NCBI GenBank assembly: GCA_902464635.1
Contig: CABQKC010000010.1
Span: forward strand, 1 to 64,000
DNA: 64,000 nucleotides
Direction of reading: 5' to 3'
DNA from: an uncultured Caryophanales bacterium
GTDB lineage: Bacteria; Bacillota_I; Bacilli_A; RFN20; CAG-826
Part shown: in pieces, positions 24,455-33,184 of the stretch
Layout: each line of letters begins with the position of its first letter
How positions within the stretch are numbered: position 1 is the stretch's first letter
Notes under the pieces: generated by a model
The model's database searches: none
Told to the model about the DNA's origin: nothing
The model's input: only the letters and a program-made list of their open reading frames with translations
Position numbers and translations under genes: made by a program

Positions 24455-25057
24455 ATGCTTCCAGAAGTATTTATTGCAGTCGCAAACAAATTTAAAAAAC
24501 ATGGCTACTCTTTGTATATGATAGGTGGAACCAGCCGCGACTTTTTATTAGGTTTAGAGATATCAGATTATGATTTTGTAACTGATGCTACTCCAAATGA
24601 GATTAAGAACATTTATCCTGACGGCGACTATACTTTTTCTAAGTTTGGATGCATAAAGATTAAGGTTAATGATACCCATATCGACATAACTACCTTGAGA
24701 GTTGAATCACAATACTTGGATTATCGTCATCCTTCGAAAATCAGTTTTACAAAATCAATTTTCTTAGACTCTTTCCGTAGGGATTTTACCATAAATGCCA
24801 TCTATATTGACTTAGATAATAACGTATATGATTTTCATCAAGGTATTAAAGATTTGCGGACTTCTTTAATTAAATTTATCGGCAATCCTTATATTAGAAT
24901 TAAGGAAGATCCGCTTAGAATTCTTAGGGCTAATAGGTTTGCTAATAGACTAGGGTTTGAACTTGAAGAAAAAACAAAAGTCGCTATTTCAACTTTGTCC
25001 AATTTGCTTGATAATTTAAACCCCGATAAAATCGCGATGGAAAGGAAAAAGAAATAA
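24455..25057 (+). CDS. Shortened class II CCA-adding/poly(A) polymerase-type nucleotidyltransferase
   Basis: A 200-residue protein covering only the head and neck of class II tRNA nucleotidyltransferases. Visible motifs are GGTSRDFLLG near residue 23, DYDFVTDATP near 38 (two catalytic Asp), RRDFTINAIYID near 109, and the nucleotide-selecting EDPLRILRANRF near 152. Family members usually have about 400 or more residues; the tRNA-binding body and tail are missing. The stop is one nt before dnaD, so no remainder is hidden downstream. The enzyme may be a minimal repair form or in decay. Confidence 0.82.
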   Translation: MLPEVFIAVANKFKKHGYSLYMIGGTSRDFLLGLEISDYDFVTDATPNEIKNIYPDGDYTFSKFGCIKIKVNDTHIDITTLRVESQYLDYRHPSKISFTKSIFLDSFRRDFTINAIYIDLDNNVYDFHQGIKDLRTSLIKFIGNPYIRIKEDPLRILRANRFANRLGFELEEKTKVAISTLSNLLDNLNPDKIAMERKKK

Positions 25058-25058
25058 T

Positions 25059-25721
25059 ATGGGCTATATCAATTCTTCTATGGTTGCCGTTGACTTCCAT
25101 TATTTGTTGCTTGAGCAATATAAGAAATTAGGGATAAGCGAATCTGATTTAATTGTTTTATTAATGGTCGATCATCTTATTTTACAAGGTAATGATTTAG
25201 TCACTGCTGATTTGCTTTCCTTGAAGATGAATTATAAAACAAAAGATATAGATAACGCCCTTGCTTCTTTGTTATCTAGAGATTTTATTTCTTATGATGA
25301 AAGCGGTGGAAAGATTAGAACTTCTTTAGAACCATTAAAGAAGAAACTTTATAAATTGTTTGAACTAGATGTAGCCAAGGAAAGGTCTGCTTTATATTCT
25401 GCTTCTAGGGCTAATGATCTTTCAGAGTTATCTTCTTTTTTTGAATCTAGACTTAACAGGACTTTATCTCCATTAGAATCTTCAACTTTATCTTCTTGGC
25501 TTGATTCTTCTTATTCAAAGGAAGATATAAAAGGCGCTTTAGAAGCTAGTCTAGCAGCTGGAAAGAAAACATTTAAGTCCATTGATAGAGAATTAAGAAC
25601 TTATCGTCGCAGCGAAGATATTGAAAAAGAAGGTGTTTCCTCGGTTAATTCAAATTGGGATAAAGATATCGAGAAGACTTTTGAAATAGCTAAGACCAAA
25701 TGGGTTAAAGATGACGATTAG
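25059..25721 (+). CDS. dnaD: DNA replication initiation protein DnaD
   Basis: A 220-residue protein with the N-terminal winged-helix DnaD domain (about 10-105) and the C-terminal DnaB2/DnaD domain (about 125-190), which carries a GKKTFKSIDRELRTY segment. DnaD helps DnaA load the replicative helicase in low-GC Gram-positives. Its neighbour is nth, as in Bacillus. No strong Shine-Dalgarno is present, so it may depend on translation of the previous gene. Confidence 0.9.
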   Translation: MGYINSSMVAVDFHYLLLEQYKKLGISESDLIVLLMVDHLILQGNDLVTADLLSLKMNYKTKDIDNALASLLSRDFISYDESGGKIRTSLEPLKKKLYKLFELDVAKERSALYSASRANDLSELSSFFESRLNRTLSPLESSTLSSWLDSSYSKEDIKGALEASLAAGKKTFKSIDRELRTYRRSEDIEKEGVSSVNSNWDKDIEKTFEIAKTKWVKDDD

Positions 25722-26352
25722 AAATAAACTGATATTAGATATATTCTCTTCTAGCTATCCAAACGCTAAATGTAGCCTAGTTTTTTCTTCTCCTTTTCAA
25801 TGCGTTGTTGCAGTAGCTTTATCTGCCCAAACTACAGATAAAGCAGTTAATTTAGTTACCCCAAAACTATTTTCTCTTTTTCCCAATCCATATGCTTTTT
25901 CTAATGCTGATATAAAAGAAATTGAATCGATTATCAGATCGATTGGATTATATAAAAACAAGGCTAAGAATTTATTAGAAATGAGCAAGGTGCTCGTTAG
26001 TAAATATGATGGGCAAGTTCCTTCTAATTTATCTGATTTAGTTTCTCTTCCTGGAGTAGGGATAAAGACTGCTTCAGTAGTTCTAGCAGAATGCTTTAAA
26101 GTTCCTTCTTTTCCAGTCGACACACATTGCAAAAGAGTATTGACTCGCTTAGGCATTGCTAAAGTGAAAGACACTCCAATTGAGGTTATGGAAAAGGCAA
26201 AAAAGGCATTTCCAAAAGAGAGCTGGATTAATTTGCATCATCAAATAATTGAACACGGTAGAACCATTTGCCATGCAAGAAATCCTCTATGCAAGGAATG
26301 CCCTTTTTCAAATATTTGTAAGTCTAAAGAAAATGCTCATCAAGGATGCTAA
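25711..26352 (+). CDS. nth: Endonuclease III (DNA glycosylase/AP lyase)
   Basis: A 213-residue base-excision repair enzyme for oxidised pyrimidines. The helix-hairpin-helix LPGVGIKTASVV near residues 110-121 holds the catalytic Lys, followed by VDTHCKR with the catalytic Asp. The four-Cys cluster loop CHARNPLCKECPFSNIC is near 189-205. It overlaps dnaD by 11 nt, and its 3' end overlaps convergent recU by 29 nt. Its [4Fe-4S] cluster would come from the Suf system upstream. Confidence 0.96.
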   Translation: MTIRNKLILDIFSSSYPNAKCSLVFSSPFQCVVAVALSAQTTDKAVNLVTPKLFSLFPNPYAFSNADIKEIESIIRSIGLYKNKAKNLLEMSKVLVSKYDGQVPSNLSDLVSLPGVGIKTASVVLAECFKVPSFPVDTHCKRVLTRLGIAKVKDTPIEVMEKAKKAFPKESWINLHHQIIEHGRTICHARNPLCKECPFSNICKSKENAHQGC

Positions 26353-26920
26353 GGTAATCTAACCTAGGCCTATAGCTTTCCTTTACTAGATACCCTTTCT
26401 CTTCTAAATCTTTAAAAGGAATTGATGCCCTTTGTCTATTTTCATAATAGTCGATTACTATATTTGCATCTATTAAGTATGTTTTGTTAAAACAATGCAA
26501 ATTGATAAGAAAGAACGCAATTCCTTTATGGAATATTACGTTTTTAAGGTGTTCTATTTGCTGTGGAGGGATATTTGCAAGAGGAAAAGAAGTTTTGCTT
26601 CTAGTGCTCTTTGCTTCAAAATCTAGATATTTTCCTTTATATACTCCATTATAGTCAGTGGTGGATTGGGTCTCAAAAAAAGCTTCGGTGATTTTTGCTC
26701 CTTTTGAATAATCTACCTTTACTATTTTTATCGGTGTAGGTCTTTTAGTAACTAGGCAAAGACCTTTTTCTTTATAGTATTCATTTGTCCGATTTATGGC
26801 ATCTTCAAAATCTAGCCCTCTATTGCCGGCTTGGACTTTTAGATTCCTTTTTGTTCTTTCTTTCTTTTTTATTATGGCTACTGGATGACTTGTTCCTTTT
26901 GGATAATTGATCTCGCTCAT
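26324..26920 (-). CDS. recU: Holliday junction resolvase RecU
   Basis: A 198-residue nuclease that cleaves four-way junctions. NRGLDFEDAIN near residue 33 and TTDYNGVYKGKYLDFEAKST near 87-106, with the Asp/Glu/Lys active site, are the RecU signature. The start overlaps the upstream exonuclease gene by 4 nt, forming a two-gene repair unit on the minus strand. Its 3' end overlaps nth. In many Bacilli recU sits beside a penicillin-binding protein gene, which is absent here. Confidence 0.95.
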   Translation of the reverse strand: MSEINYPKGTSHPVAIIKKKERTKRNLKVQAGNRGLDFEDAINRTNEYYKEKGLCLVTKRPTPIKIVKVDYSKGAKITEAFFETQSTTDYNGVYKGKYLDFEAKSTRSKTSFPLANIPPQQIEHLKNVIFHKGIAFFLINLHCFNKTYLIDANIVIDYYENRQRASIPFKDLEEKGYLVKESYRPRLDYLSILDEHFL

Positions 26921-27642
26921 TTTAAATCTCCCGAAATGAATTCTTCAAATTGCTCAGGAGTAACTATGTTTCCATTATTTAATTCGTTGATAACTCGTCT
27001 AATTGAATAGGGGTAGTTAGTTTTTTCTGATAGGGAAAGCTTATAGTTTTTCTTAACTAAATCAGGTTTACTTAAAAATGCTTTATAGCAATCAAGCAAA
27101 GCATAGGCATCGGCTAAAGCATCATGCGCTTTACCTCTATATTTGACTTCAAGCTTTTCGCATAACTTTTCTAACGAGATAGGATTGCCATTTTTTCCTG
27201 AGAAATAGTTTTGGAAGAACTTAGACATGTCGATACATCTGCTTGCTAAAAACCTAGAATCCTCAAAATCAGTTTCCATATTTTTCTTATAGGTATTTAT
27301 AAACATTGCAGCATCTTGATTCCCATATACCATGAAGATACATTTTTCATAATCTTCACCCATGTATCCTTTAATTTTGGATATAGCTTCCGAATAATGA
27401 ATTCCTTCTCTTTTTACCAACGAATCGGTTATACCAGTTAGATGAGTAACGACACTTCCAATATGGCTTTTAGGCAGGACATATAGCTTTAAACCCTTAT
27501 ACTCCTTCTTTATAGAGTTATCAGGATTCAATGTTACCTTGACTAAACCAACCTCAATTATTTCATGAGTTAGTTGGGTTCCTTCTAAATCTAAGAAGGC
27601 AATAGTTTTTCTTTTCTTTAATAAAGTGTCTAATTTTTTCAC
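26917..27642 (-). CDS. DEDD-family 3'-5' exonuclease
   Basis: A 241-residue DnaQ-like exonuclease. The acidic pair of motif I is FLDLEGTQ near residues 16-23, motif II has NQDA near 107, and motif III is HDALADAYALLD near 173, the DEDDh type. The C-terminal 40 residues are extra. Substrate (RNA or DNA) cannot be read off; pairing with recU suggests DNA repair. The start is GTG 27642, with a perfect TATAAT ending 6 nt upstream and no Shine-Dalgarno. Confidence 0.85.
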   Translation of the reverse strand: MKKLDTLLKKRKTIAFLDLEGTQLTHEIIEVGLVKVTLNPDNSIKKEYKGLKLYVLPKSHIGSVVTHLTGITDSLVKREGIHYSEAISKIKGYMGEDYEKCIFMVYGNQDAAMFINTYKKNMETDFEDSRFLASRCIDMSKFFQNYFSGKNGNPISLEKLCEKLEVKYRGKAHDALADAYALLDCYKAFLSKPDLVKKNYKLSLSEKTNYPYSIRRVINELNNGNIVTPEQFEEFISGDLK

Positions 27643-27648
27643 CGAATC

Positions 27649-27654
27649 ATTATA
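27649..27654 (-). promoter_or_regulatory. -10 box of the leaderless exonuclease gene
   Basis: TATAAT on the minus strand ends 6 nt before GTG 27642. The promoter is back to back with the gpsB promoter, whose -35 box falls in this promoter's -35 region. Confidence 0.55.
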
Positions 27655-27671
27655 TAAAATCTTGGTTTATA

Positions 27672-27700
27672 TTGATAGATGAACTATCTTTCGATATAAT
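27672..27700 (+). promoter_or_regulatory. gpsB promoter
   Basis: TTGATA (27672-27677) and TATAAT (27695-27700) are separated by exactly 17 bp. The leader is about 11 nt and carries AAGGGAG before ATG 27718. Confidence 0.75.
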
Positions 27701-27717
27701 CGAAAAGGGAGTTTTCA

Positions 27718-28080
27718 ATGGAAGATAACAGCATAAGTCTTAACGCTACAAAGATTTTGAATAAGACATTCAAACCTAATGGAAATGGATATGATCCAGA
27801 TGAAGTAGATGAATTTTTAGACAAAATCATTATGGACTATAGGGCTTTCGAAAAATATTATCTCGAAAGTAAGAAATATATAGTCGAGCTTGAGACTAAT
27901 TGGCGTAAGGAAAAAGAAAAGATTTCCACTTTGGAAGTTGAAAATGCCAGAATGAAGGAACGCCTTTCTGGAATTAAGGATTCCTCGGCAGTCAATTCTA
28001 CTAACATCGATTTGTTAAATAGGATCACTAAGCTAGAGAATGAATTATATAAAAGGGGCGTCAATCCAAATAACATTTAA
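27718..28080 (+). CDS. gpsB: Cell division protein GpsB (DivIVA family)
   Basis: A 120-residue coiled-coil protein that coordinates septal and lateral wall synthesis in Firmicutes. The N-terminal DivIVA domain has the YDPDEVDEFLDKIIMDY pattern near residues 24-40, followed by a coiled coil (about 50-85) and a C-terminal helical segment for trimerisation. Its position directly before rnpB is the same as in Bacillus. Its presence suggests that the cell has a peptidoglycan wall. Confidence 0.93.
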   Translation: MEDNSISLNATKILNKTFKPNGNGYDPDEVDEFLDKIIMDYRAFEKYYLESKKYIVELETNWRKEKEKISTLEVENARMKERLSGIKDSSAVNSTNIDLLNRITKLENELYKRGVNPNNI

Positions 28081-28407
28081 TCCGGCCCGAGCGACTGCTG
28101 CTAGAAATAGTAGAGGAAAGTCCATGCTCGCACCATCTGCGACGATGGTAGTGTTTGCGCTGAGGGAATAAATAACCTCAGGTATGCAGAAGTGCATAAC
28201 GGCGAAGAGAAGTCTCCAGTAGAATTATCTTCCTAAGGTGCCACAGAGACGAGCTTAACGGCGACGTTAAGATGAAACGCGGTAAACCCCACAAGCGAGA
28301 AACCCAAATTTGGTAGGGGAAGTCCTAGAGATGAAATGAAGTCAAAGGGACCGGCATGTGCCGAGATAAATTGTCGCTCTCGACAAAACATGGCTTACAG
28401 GGTCGGA
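28081..28407 (+). ncRNA. rnpB: RNase P RNA
   Basis: The catalytic RNA of RNase P, which matures tRNA 5' ends. The conserved GAGGAAAGTCCATGCTC lies near the 5' end, and the CACAGAGACGAG and GAAACGCGGTAAACCCC blocks and GGGTCGGA are at the 3' end. The terminal helix pairs TCCGGCCC (28081) with GGGTCGGA (28400-28407). The first base follows the gpsB stop codon directly, so the RNA is likely trimmed from the gpsB transcript or started inside gpsB. TTTTT follows the 3' end. Confidence 0.95.
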
Positions 28408-28435
28408 TACTTTTTAAAAGAAAGAAGGAAAAAAG

Positions 28436-29071
28436 ATGAATATACCTACAAAAATTACAACTGTTAGAATCGTTCTAGTCGCCGTCTTACTTGTCTTCTT
28501 GTTTGCTTGCTCTGTTATTCCTTCATTTGAATCTCCGCTTCTTGGGAATTCTGGAATCAATCTAGTATATTTAATCGCATGTATCGTATTTATCGTTGCA
28601 TCCTTGACTGATTTCCTTGATGGATATTTAGCAAGAAAATGGAACCAAGTAACTGATTTAGGGAAATTCCTTGATCCAATCGCGGACAAGATGCTTGTTA
28701 ATGGCCTTCTTATCTTTCTAGTATTCCCTTGGTCATTTGCTCCTGGCCAAAGATGCTTCATCCCTGTATTCTGTGTTATCTTGATGGTAATTAGGGATTT
28801 GGTTGTAGACGGACTTAGATTTATCGCTGCGAAGAAAAACGAAGTTATCGCTGCTAATATATTTGGAAAACTTAAAACGGTTTCCCAAATGGTTGCTATC
28901 CCAGTCGTTTTATTAAATGGTTGGCCATTCTCTTATTTTGATTCTTCTTGGCCGGCTGCTATCAATATTTCATCTATCCTTATTTATATAGCTACATTCT
29001 TCTCTCTTCTTTCGGGTATAATTTATGTTATCCAGAATAGAAAAGTATTGAAGGAGGGGAAACATGAGTAA
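28436..29071 (+). CDS. pgsA: CDP-diacylglycerol-glycerol-3-phosphate 3-phosphatidyltransferase
   Basis: A 211-residue membrane enzyme making phosphatidylglycerolphosphate. The CDP-alcohol phosphotransferase signature DG-x2-AR-x8-G-x3-D-x3-D is complete within DGYLARKWNQVTDLGKFLDP (residues about 62-81). There are about five to six helices. It begins pgsA-cinA-recA as in Bacillus. GAAGGA precedes the ATG. Confidence 0.94.
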   Translation: MNIPTKITTVRIVLVAVLLVFLFACSVIPSFESPLLGNSGINLVYLIACIVFIVASLTDFLDGYLARKWNQVTDLGKFLDPIADKMLVNGLLIFLVFPWSFAPGQRCFIPVFCVILMVIRDLVVDGLRFIAAKKNEVIAANIFGKLKTVSQMVAIPVVLLNGWPFSYFDSSWPAAINISSILIYIATFFSLLSGIIYVIQNRKVLKEGKHE

Positions 29072-29534
29072 TCTTGAAACTCTTTTAAATAAATTAAAGG
29101 AACAAAAAATTACTTTAGGAAGCGTTGAATCTCTTACCGGAGGGTTGTTTTCTTCTTCGATATGTTCTATTCCTGGTGCGAGTGCTTCTTTTAAAGGGGC
29201 ATTAGTCACTTATTGGGCTAGTGAAAAGATTTCTTTATGTAATGTAAAGAAAGAAACTATAGATAAATATGGAGTAGTTTCTTCCCAGGTTGCTTCTGAA
29301 ATGGCAATTGGGGGAAAGAAAACTCTAGGAGTTGATATTTGTCTTTCTTGTACAGGCAACGCTGGCCCAACTGTTGAACCAGGAGGCAAGGCTGTTGGAG
29401 ATGTTTATTTAGGGTTATGTTATCAAAACTTTGTTTGGACAATCCCGCTTCATTTTGATGGAGATAGAAATTTCATCAGGGAAAATACAGTCGAAGCTAT
29501 GGCAACTTTTGCCCTAAGCATATTGAATAGATAA
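29064..29534 (+). CDS. cinA: CinA C-terminal domain protein, nicotinamide-nucleotide amidase
   Basis: A 156-residue stand-alone CinA C-terminal (PncC) domain that hydrolyses nicotinamide mononucleotide to nicotinic acid mononucleotide. SVESLTGGLFSSSI near residues 20-33 and CTGNAGPTVEPGGKAVGDVY near 95-114 contain the catalytic Ser and the substrate loop. Bacillus CinA has an additional N-terminal MoaB-like domain, missing here. It overlaps pgsA by 8 nt. Confidence 0.92.
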   Translation: MSNLETLLNKLKEQKITLGSVESLTGGLFSSSICSIPGASASFKGALVTYWASEKISLCNVKKETIDKYGVVSSQVASEMAIGGKKTLGVDICLSCTGNAGPTVEPGGKAVGDVYLGLCYQNFVWTIPLHFDGDRNFIRENTVEAMATFALSILNR

Positions 29535-29595
29535 AAAATAATTTGAGCCTTTTTGATAATTAAGAGGCTACATATATTGTAAGGAGGCCAAAGGA

Positions 29596-30591
29596 ATGGC
29601 TAATGTAAACGAAAAAGATAAAGCACTTGAAGATGCCCTAAAATGTATTGAAAAAGCATACGGAAAAGGTTCTGTTATGCGTCTTGGGGAACGCCCACAT
29701 GTTGATGTCGATGTAATTCCTACTGGATCTATATTATTAGATCAAGCTTTAGGAGTTGGTGGATATCCAAAAGGAAGGATTGTTGAAATATATGGTCCTG
29801 AATCTAGTGGTAAGACTACCCTTGCCCTAGAAGCAATCGCCCAAGCCCAATTAAAAGGTGGCAGAGCTGCCTTTATAGATGCAGAACACGCTATCGATCC
29901 TGAATACGCTTCTAAATTAGGCGTTGATATTGATGAATTGATACTTTCCCAGCCTGATTCAGGAGAACAGGCTCTAGAGATTTGCGAAATGTTAGCTTCT
30001 TCGGGCGCTATCGATATTATTGTCGTTGACTCAGTTGCGGCTTTAGTTCCACAAGCTGAACTTGATGGAGTAATGTCAGATAACCAAGTTGGCTTGCAAG
30101 CTAGACTTATGTCAAAAGGCATGAGGAAGATCGCTGGTATATTAAATAAGACCGGAACAGTAGTTATATTCATTAATCAACTCCGTGAAAAAGTTGGTGT
30201 TATTTATGGAAACCCAGAAACAACTACTGGTGGACGTGCCTTAAAATTCTATGCTTCTATTAGAATTGATATCCGCCGCGCCGAAGCCATCAAGAGTGGC
30301 TCTGATATAGTTGGTAATTCAGTTAAGGTTAAAATCGTTAAAAACAAGGTTGCCCCTCCATTCAAGAGTTGCACCATCGATATGATATTCGGACAAGGAA
30401 TATCTAGGACTGGCGAACTTCTAGATTTAGGTGAAGAATACAATTTGCTTAAGAAATCTGGCAACTGGTATGAAATCGATGGCAACAAGATTGGAAACGG
30501 AAGGGAAGCTTCTAAAACTTATCTAAAAGAACATCCTGAAGTTGCTAAAGATCTTGAAGAAAAAATCAAAGAAAAGATAAAAACCGAATAA
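29596..30591 (+). CDS. recA: Recombinase RecA
   Basis: A 331-residue RecA: strand exchange and, where LexA is present, SOS activation. Walker A is GPESSGKTT near residue 65, Walker B is [13 protein letters not shown] near 138, and the DNA-binding loop region includes INQLREKVG near 196. AAGGAGG precedes the ATG and a terminator follows. No LexA-type box was seen upstream. The C-terminal acidic tail is short. Confidence 0.98.
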   Translation: MANVNEKDKALEDALKCIEKAYGKGSVMRLGERPHVDVDVIPTGSILLDQALGVGGYPKGRIVEIYGPESSGKTTLALEAIAQAQLKGGRAAFIDAEHAIDPEYASKLGVDIDELILSQPDSGEQALEICEMLASSGAIDIIVVDSVAALVPQAELDGVMSDNQVGLQARLMSKGMRKIAGILNKTGTVVIFINQLREKVGVIYGNPETTTGGRALKFYASIRIDIRRAEAIKSGSDIVGNSVKVKIVKNKVAPPFKSCTIDMIFGQGISRTGELLDLGEEYNLLKKSGNWYEIDGNKIGNGREASKTYLKEHPEVAKDLEEKIKEKIKTE

Positions 30592-30596
30592 ATTCG

Positions 30597-30617
30597 AGGC
30601 AGGGAAACCTGCCTTTT
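30597..30617 (+). terminator. recA terminator
   Basis: GGCAGG and CCTGCC flank GAAA, followed by TTTT. The stem is short but G+C-rich with a stable tetraloop. Confidence 0.85.
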
Positions 30618-30672
30618 CTATTTAAAGTGAAATAAGGCTACACAAAAGGGGCTTTTAAGGTTTAAAATATAG

Positions 30673-30713
30673 TTGTACCTCGGTACAAACCTTACTTGTA
30701 ATTCATTTATAAT
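30673..30713 (+). promoter_or_regulatory. rny promoter with upstream dyad
   Basis: TATAAT at 30708-30713 is preceded by the 16-bp dyad TTGTACC-TC-GGTACAA (30673-30688), which overlaps the -35 position. A candidate operator for the rny-ymdB-miaB unit. Confidence 0.45.
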
Positions 30714-30792
30714 ATAAGGAATAGCCATATATATTTTACTTTGATAAACCATGTAGGGTCTTTGTGCTGTTTTGGTCGCAAGGAGATTTTTA

Positions 30793-32367
30793 ATGTTATT
30801 CTATTTATCTGAGGGAGGATGGATCGGGATACTAGTAGGTGCAGTGTTGTTTGCTGCCTTGCTAACTTTTGGTCTTTGCTTTTTCTTTATGGTACTTAAA
30901 TCAAAAAATGCTTCGAAAAGTGCCGAACAAATTATCAAAGAAGCCAAAGTAAAATCCGAGCATATCCTCAAAAATGCCGAAATTGACGCTAAACAATTGG
31001 CGTTAAATGTCAAACAAAAAGCCGATGAAGATATCGGAAAAAGAAAAGCCGAATTAGCCGGTGAAGAACAAAAACTTTCTATTCGGGAACAAAATATCGA
31101 TGCCAGGGATAATGCCCTTATCGAAAAGGAAAATAACCTTGATAGGAAGTCTGAACAACTAAGTCAATCTATTGAATCTTACAAGAAACGTCAAAGCGAA
31201 CTTGACCAAAAGATTGATGACATCATTGCTGAACTTGAAAAAGTATCTGGCATGTCAACTCAAGAAGCCCATGATGAAATTATGGCTAGAGTTGAATCTA
31301 AGATGTCTATGGAAATAGCAGCTTATATTAAAAATGCCGAAGATGAAGCTAAAGAAACTGCTGAATCCAAGGCTATAGATTTATTAAGTCTTGCTTGCCA
31401 AAGATATGCTCAAGATGTCACTACCGAAAGAACTGTTTCAGTCGTAGCTCTTCCAAGTGATGAAATGAAAGGAAGAATCATCGGTAGAGAAGGAAGAAAC
31501 ATCAGAGTATTGGAACAAGAATTAGGTGTTGATTTAGTAATTGATGATACTCCTGAAGCCATTACCGTTTCTTGCTTTGATCCAATTAGAAGAGAAGTTG
31601 CAAGACGTTCATTAGAATACCTAGTCAAGGATGGAAGAATCCAACCTGGTAGAATTGAAGATGTCGTTGCCAAATGCAAAAAGGAAGTTGCTGATTCTAC
31701 TCTTAAATATGGCGAAGAAGCTTGCTTCAAACTTGGCCTTCCACGCATTAATAAAGAACTTGTTTCCTATATTGGAAGGCTCCATTATCGTACTTCATAC
31801 GGTCAAAATGGCTTAGAGCATTCCATGGAAGTTGCTTATTTGACCGGTATCATGGCCGGTGAGCTTGGCCTTGATGTTAATTTGGCTAGAAGAGCTGGAT
31901 TACTTCACGATATTGGTAAATCCGTTGACTTCGAATTAGAAGGAAGCCACGTTGAATTAGGCGCCCAGTTAGCAAAGAAATATGGTGAGAATGAAGTAGT
32001 AGTGAATTCTATCGAATCTCATCATGGTGACGTACCTGCTAAATTTGTTATTTCTTATCTAGTCGCTGCCGCTGATACTTTATCTGCTGCTAGACCTGGT
32101 GCAAGAAGCGAAACTCTAGAAACCTATGTCAAGCGTATTGAACAACTTGAAACTCTTGCCAAGGGATTTGATGGAGTTCAACAAGCTTACGCCATGCAAT
32201 CTGGAAGAGAAATTAGAGTCATTGTTATGCCAGAAAAGATAAGTGATTCCCAATCTGTCTTATTAGCTCAAGAATTAAGGGAAAAGATAGAAAAGGAAAT
32301 GACTTACCCTGGCCAAATCAAAGTCTCTGTTATCCGTGAATACAGGGCTATAGAGACCGCTAAATAA
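30793..32367 (+). CDS. rny: Ribonuclease Y
   Basis: A 524-residue membrane-anchored endoribonuclease that starts mRNA decay in Firmicutes. It has an N-terminal membrane helix (about 10-32), a long coiled coil (about 45-180), a KH domain with [12 protein letters not shown] near 227, and an HD domain with [10 protein letters not shown] near 372. AAGGAG precedes ATG 30793, which gives the correct N-terminus. It lies beside ymdB as in Bacillus, and before a miaB with a RicA-like tail. Confidence 0.97.
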   Translation: MLFYLSEGGWIGILVGAVLFAALLTFGLCFFFMVLKSKNASKSAEQIIKEAKVKSEHILKNAEIDAKQLALNVKQKADEDIGKRKAELAGEEQKLSIREQNIDARDNALIEKENNLDRKSEQLSQSIESYKKRQSELDQKIDDIIAELEKVSGMSTQEAHDEIMARVESKMSMEIAAYIKNAEDEAKETAESKAIDLLSLACQRYAQDVTTERTVSVVALPSDEMKGRIIGREGRNIRVLEQELGVDLVIDDTPEAITVSCFDPIRREVARRSLEYLVKDGRIQPGRIEDVVAKCKKEVADSTLKYGEEACFKLGLPRINKELVSYIGRLHYRTSYGQNGLEHSMEVAYLTGIMAGELGLDVNLARRAGLLHDIGKSVDFELEGSHVELGAQLAKKYGENEVVVNSIESHHGDVPAKFVISYLVAAADTLSAARPGARSETLETYVKRIEQLETLAKGFDGVQQAYAMQSGREIRVIVMPEKISDSQSVLLAQELREKIEKEMTYPGQIKVSVIREYRAIETAK

Positions 32368-32368
32368 G

Positions 32369-33184
32369 ATGAACATTGTTTTTCTTGGAGACATTGTAGG
32401 GCATGGAGGAATAACTTCCGTGTCCTCTTTTTTGCCCTTATTTAGAAAGAAAAACGATATAGACTTTGTAATTGCAAATGGCGAGAATGCCGCTAGCGAT
32501 GGCAAAGGGTTAACTGAAAATGATTTCCTAGAGATTATAAAGGCTGGTGTTGATGTAGTTACTCTAGGCAATCATTATGCTTCAAAACAACAAGCCTTAA
32601 CATTTGGGAAGAAATATAAGAATCTATTATTCCCTTTGAATGTTATTGGTCATGGAAGAGTCAATGGAACGAATTGCTTCAAAGTAAAGGATACCTATAT
32701 CCAGGTAACTAATATTTTAGGGCAAGCATTTCTTAAAGAAGTCGTAACGTCTCCATTTGAAACATTATCATCTTTAATTTCTGACCCTGATATTCCCCTA
32801 ATTCATATAGTTGATTACCATGCTGAATCAAGTTCAGAGAAAGCTACAATGGCATTTGAATTTGATGGAGGGTTAACAGCTTTGCTAGGTACCCATACGC
32901 ATGTCCAAACTAATGATGCATTGATATTAGAAAAAGGGACAGCCTTTATGACTGATGTAGGGTATTGTGGGGGATATCCTTCTATAATTGGATTTGAGCC
33001 AAATTCGATTATTGAGAAGAATTTGTATAAAATAAATACACCATTTAAAACAAAAGAAAAAGGGGATTCCATTATTAATGGGGTTCTAATGAAAATTGAT
33101 GAAGAAAGTGGGCTTTGCAAGGAAATAATTCCTCTTTGCTTGATAAACGGAAAGGAAAAAGAACATGGGAAAATTAATTTATAA
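32369..33184 (+). CDS. ymdB: YmdB family metallophosphoesterase
   Basis: A 271-residue phosphoesterase of the YmdB family, reported in Bacillus to act on cyclic nucleotides and affect development and RNA turnover. The metal ligands lie in FLGDIVGHGG near residue 5, NGENAASDGKG near 37, TLGNHYAS near 66 and GTHTHVQTND near 173. It starts 1 nt after rny without its own clear Shine-Dalgarno, implying coupling, and overlaps miaB by 20 nt. Confidence 0.92.
   Translation: MNIVFLGDIVGHGGITSVSSFLPLFRKKNDIDFVIANGENAASDGKGLTENDFLEIIKAGVDVVTLGNHYASKQQALTFGKKYKNLLFPLNVIGHGRVNGTNCFKVKDTYIQVTNILGQAFLKEVVTSPFETLSSLISDPDIPLIHIVDYHAESSSEKATMAFEFDGGLTALLGTHTHVQTNDALILEKGTAFMTDVGYCGGYPSIIGFEPNSIIEKNLYKINTPFKTKEKGDSIINGVLMKIDEESGLCKEIIPLCLINGKEKEHGKINL

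Noticed and set aside
25040..25075. Frameshift splitting a longer CCA enzyme
   Set aside because: The following frame is a complete DnaD, and no CCA body/tail sequence is seen in any frame; kept only as a possible error at the A-run.
26324..26352. nth/recU 29-nt 3' overlap as an assembly error
   Set aside because: Both proteins have complete conserved C-termini, so the overlap is accepted as genuine.
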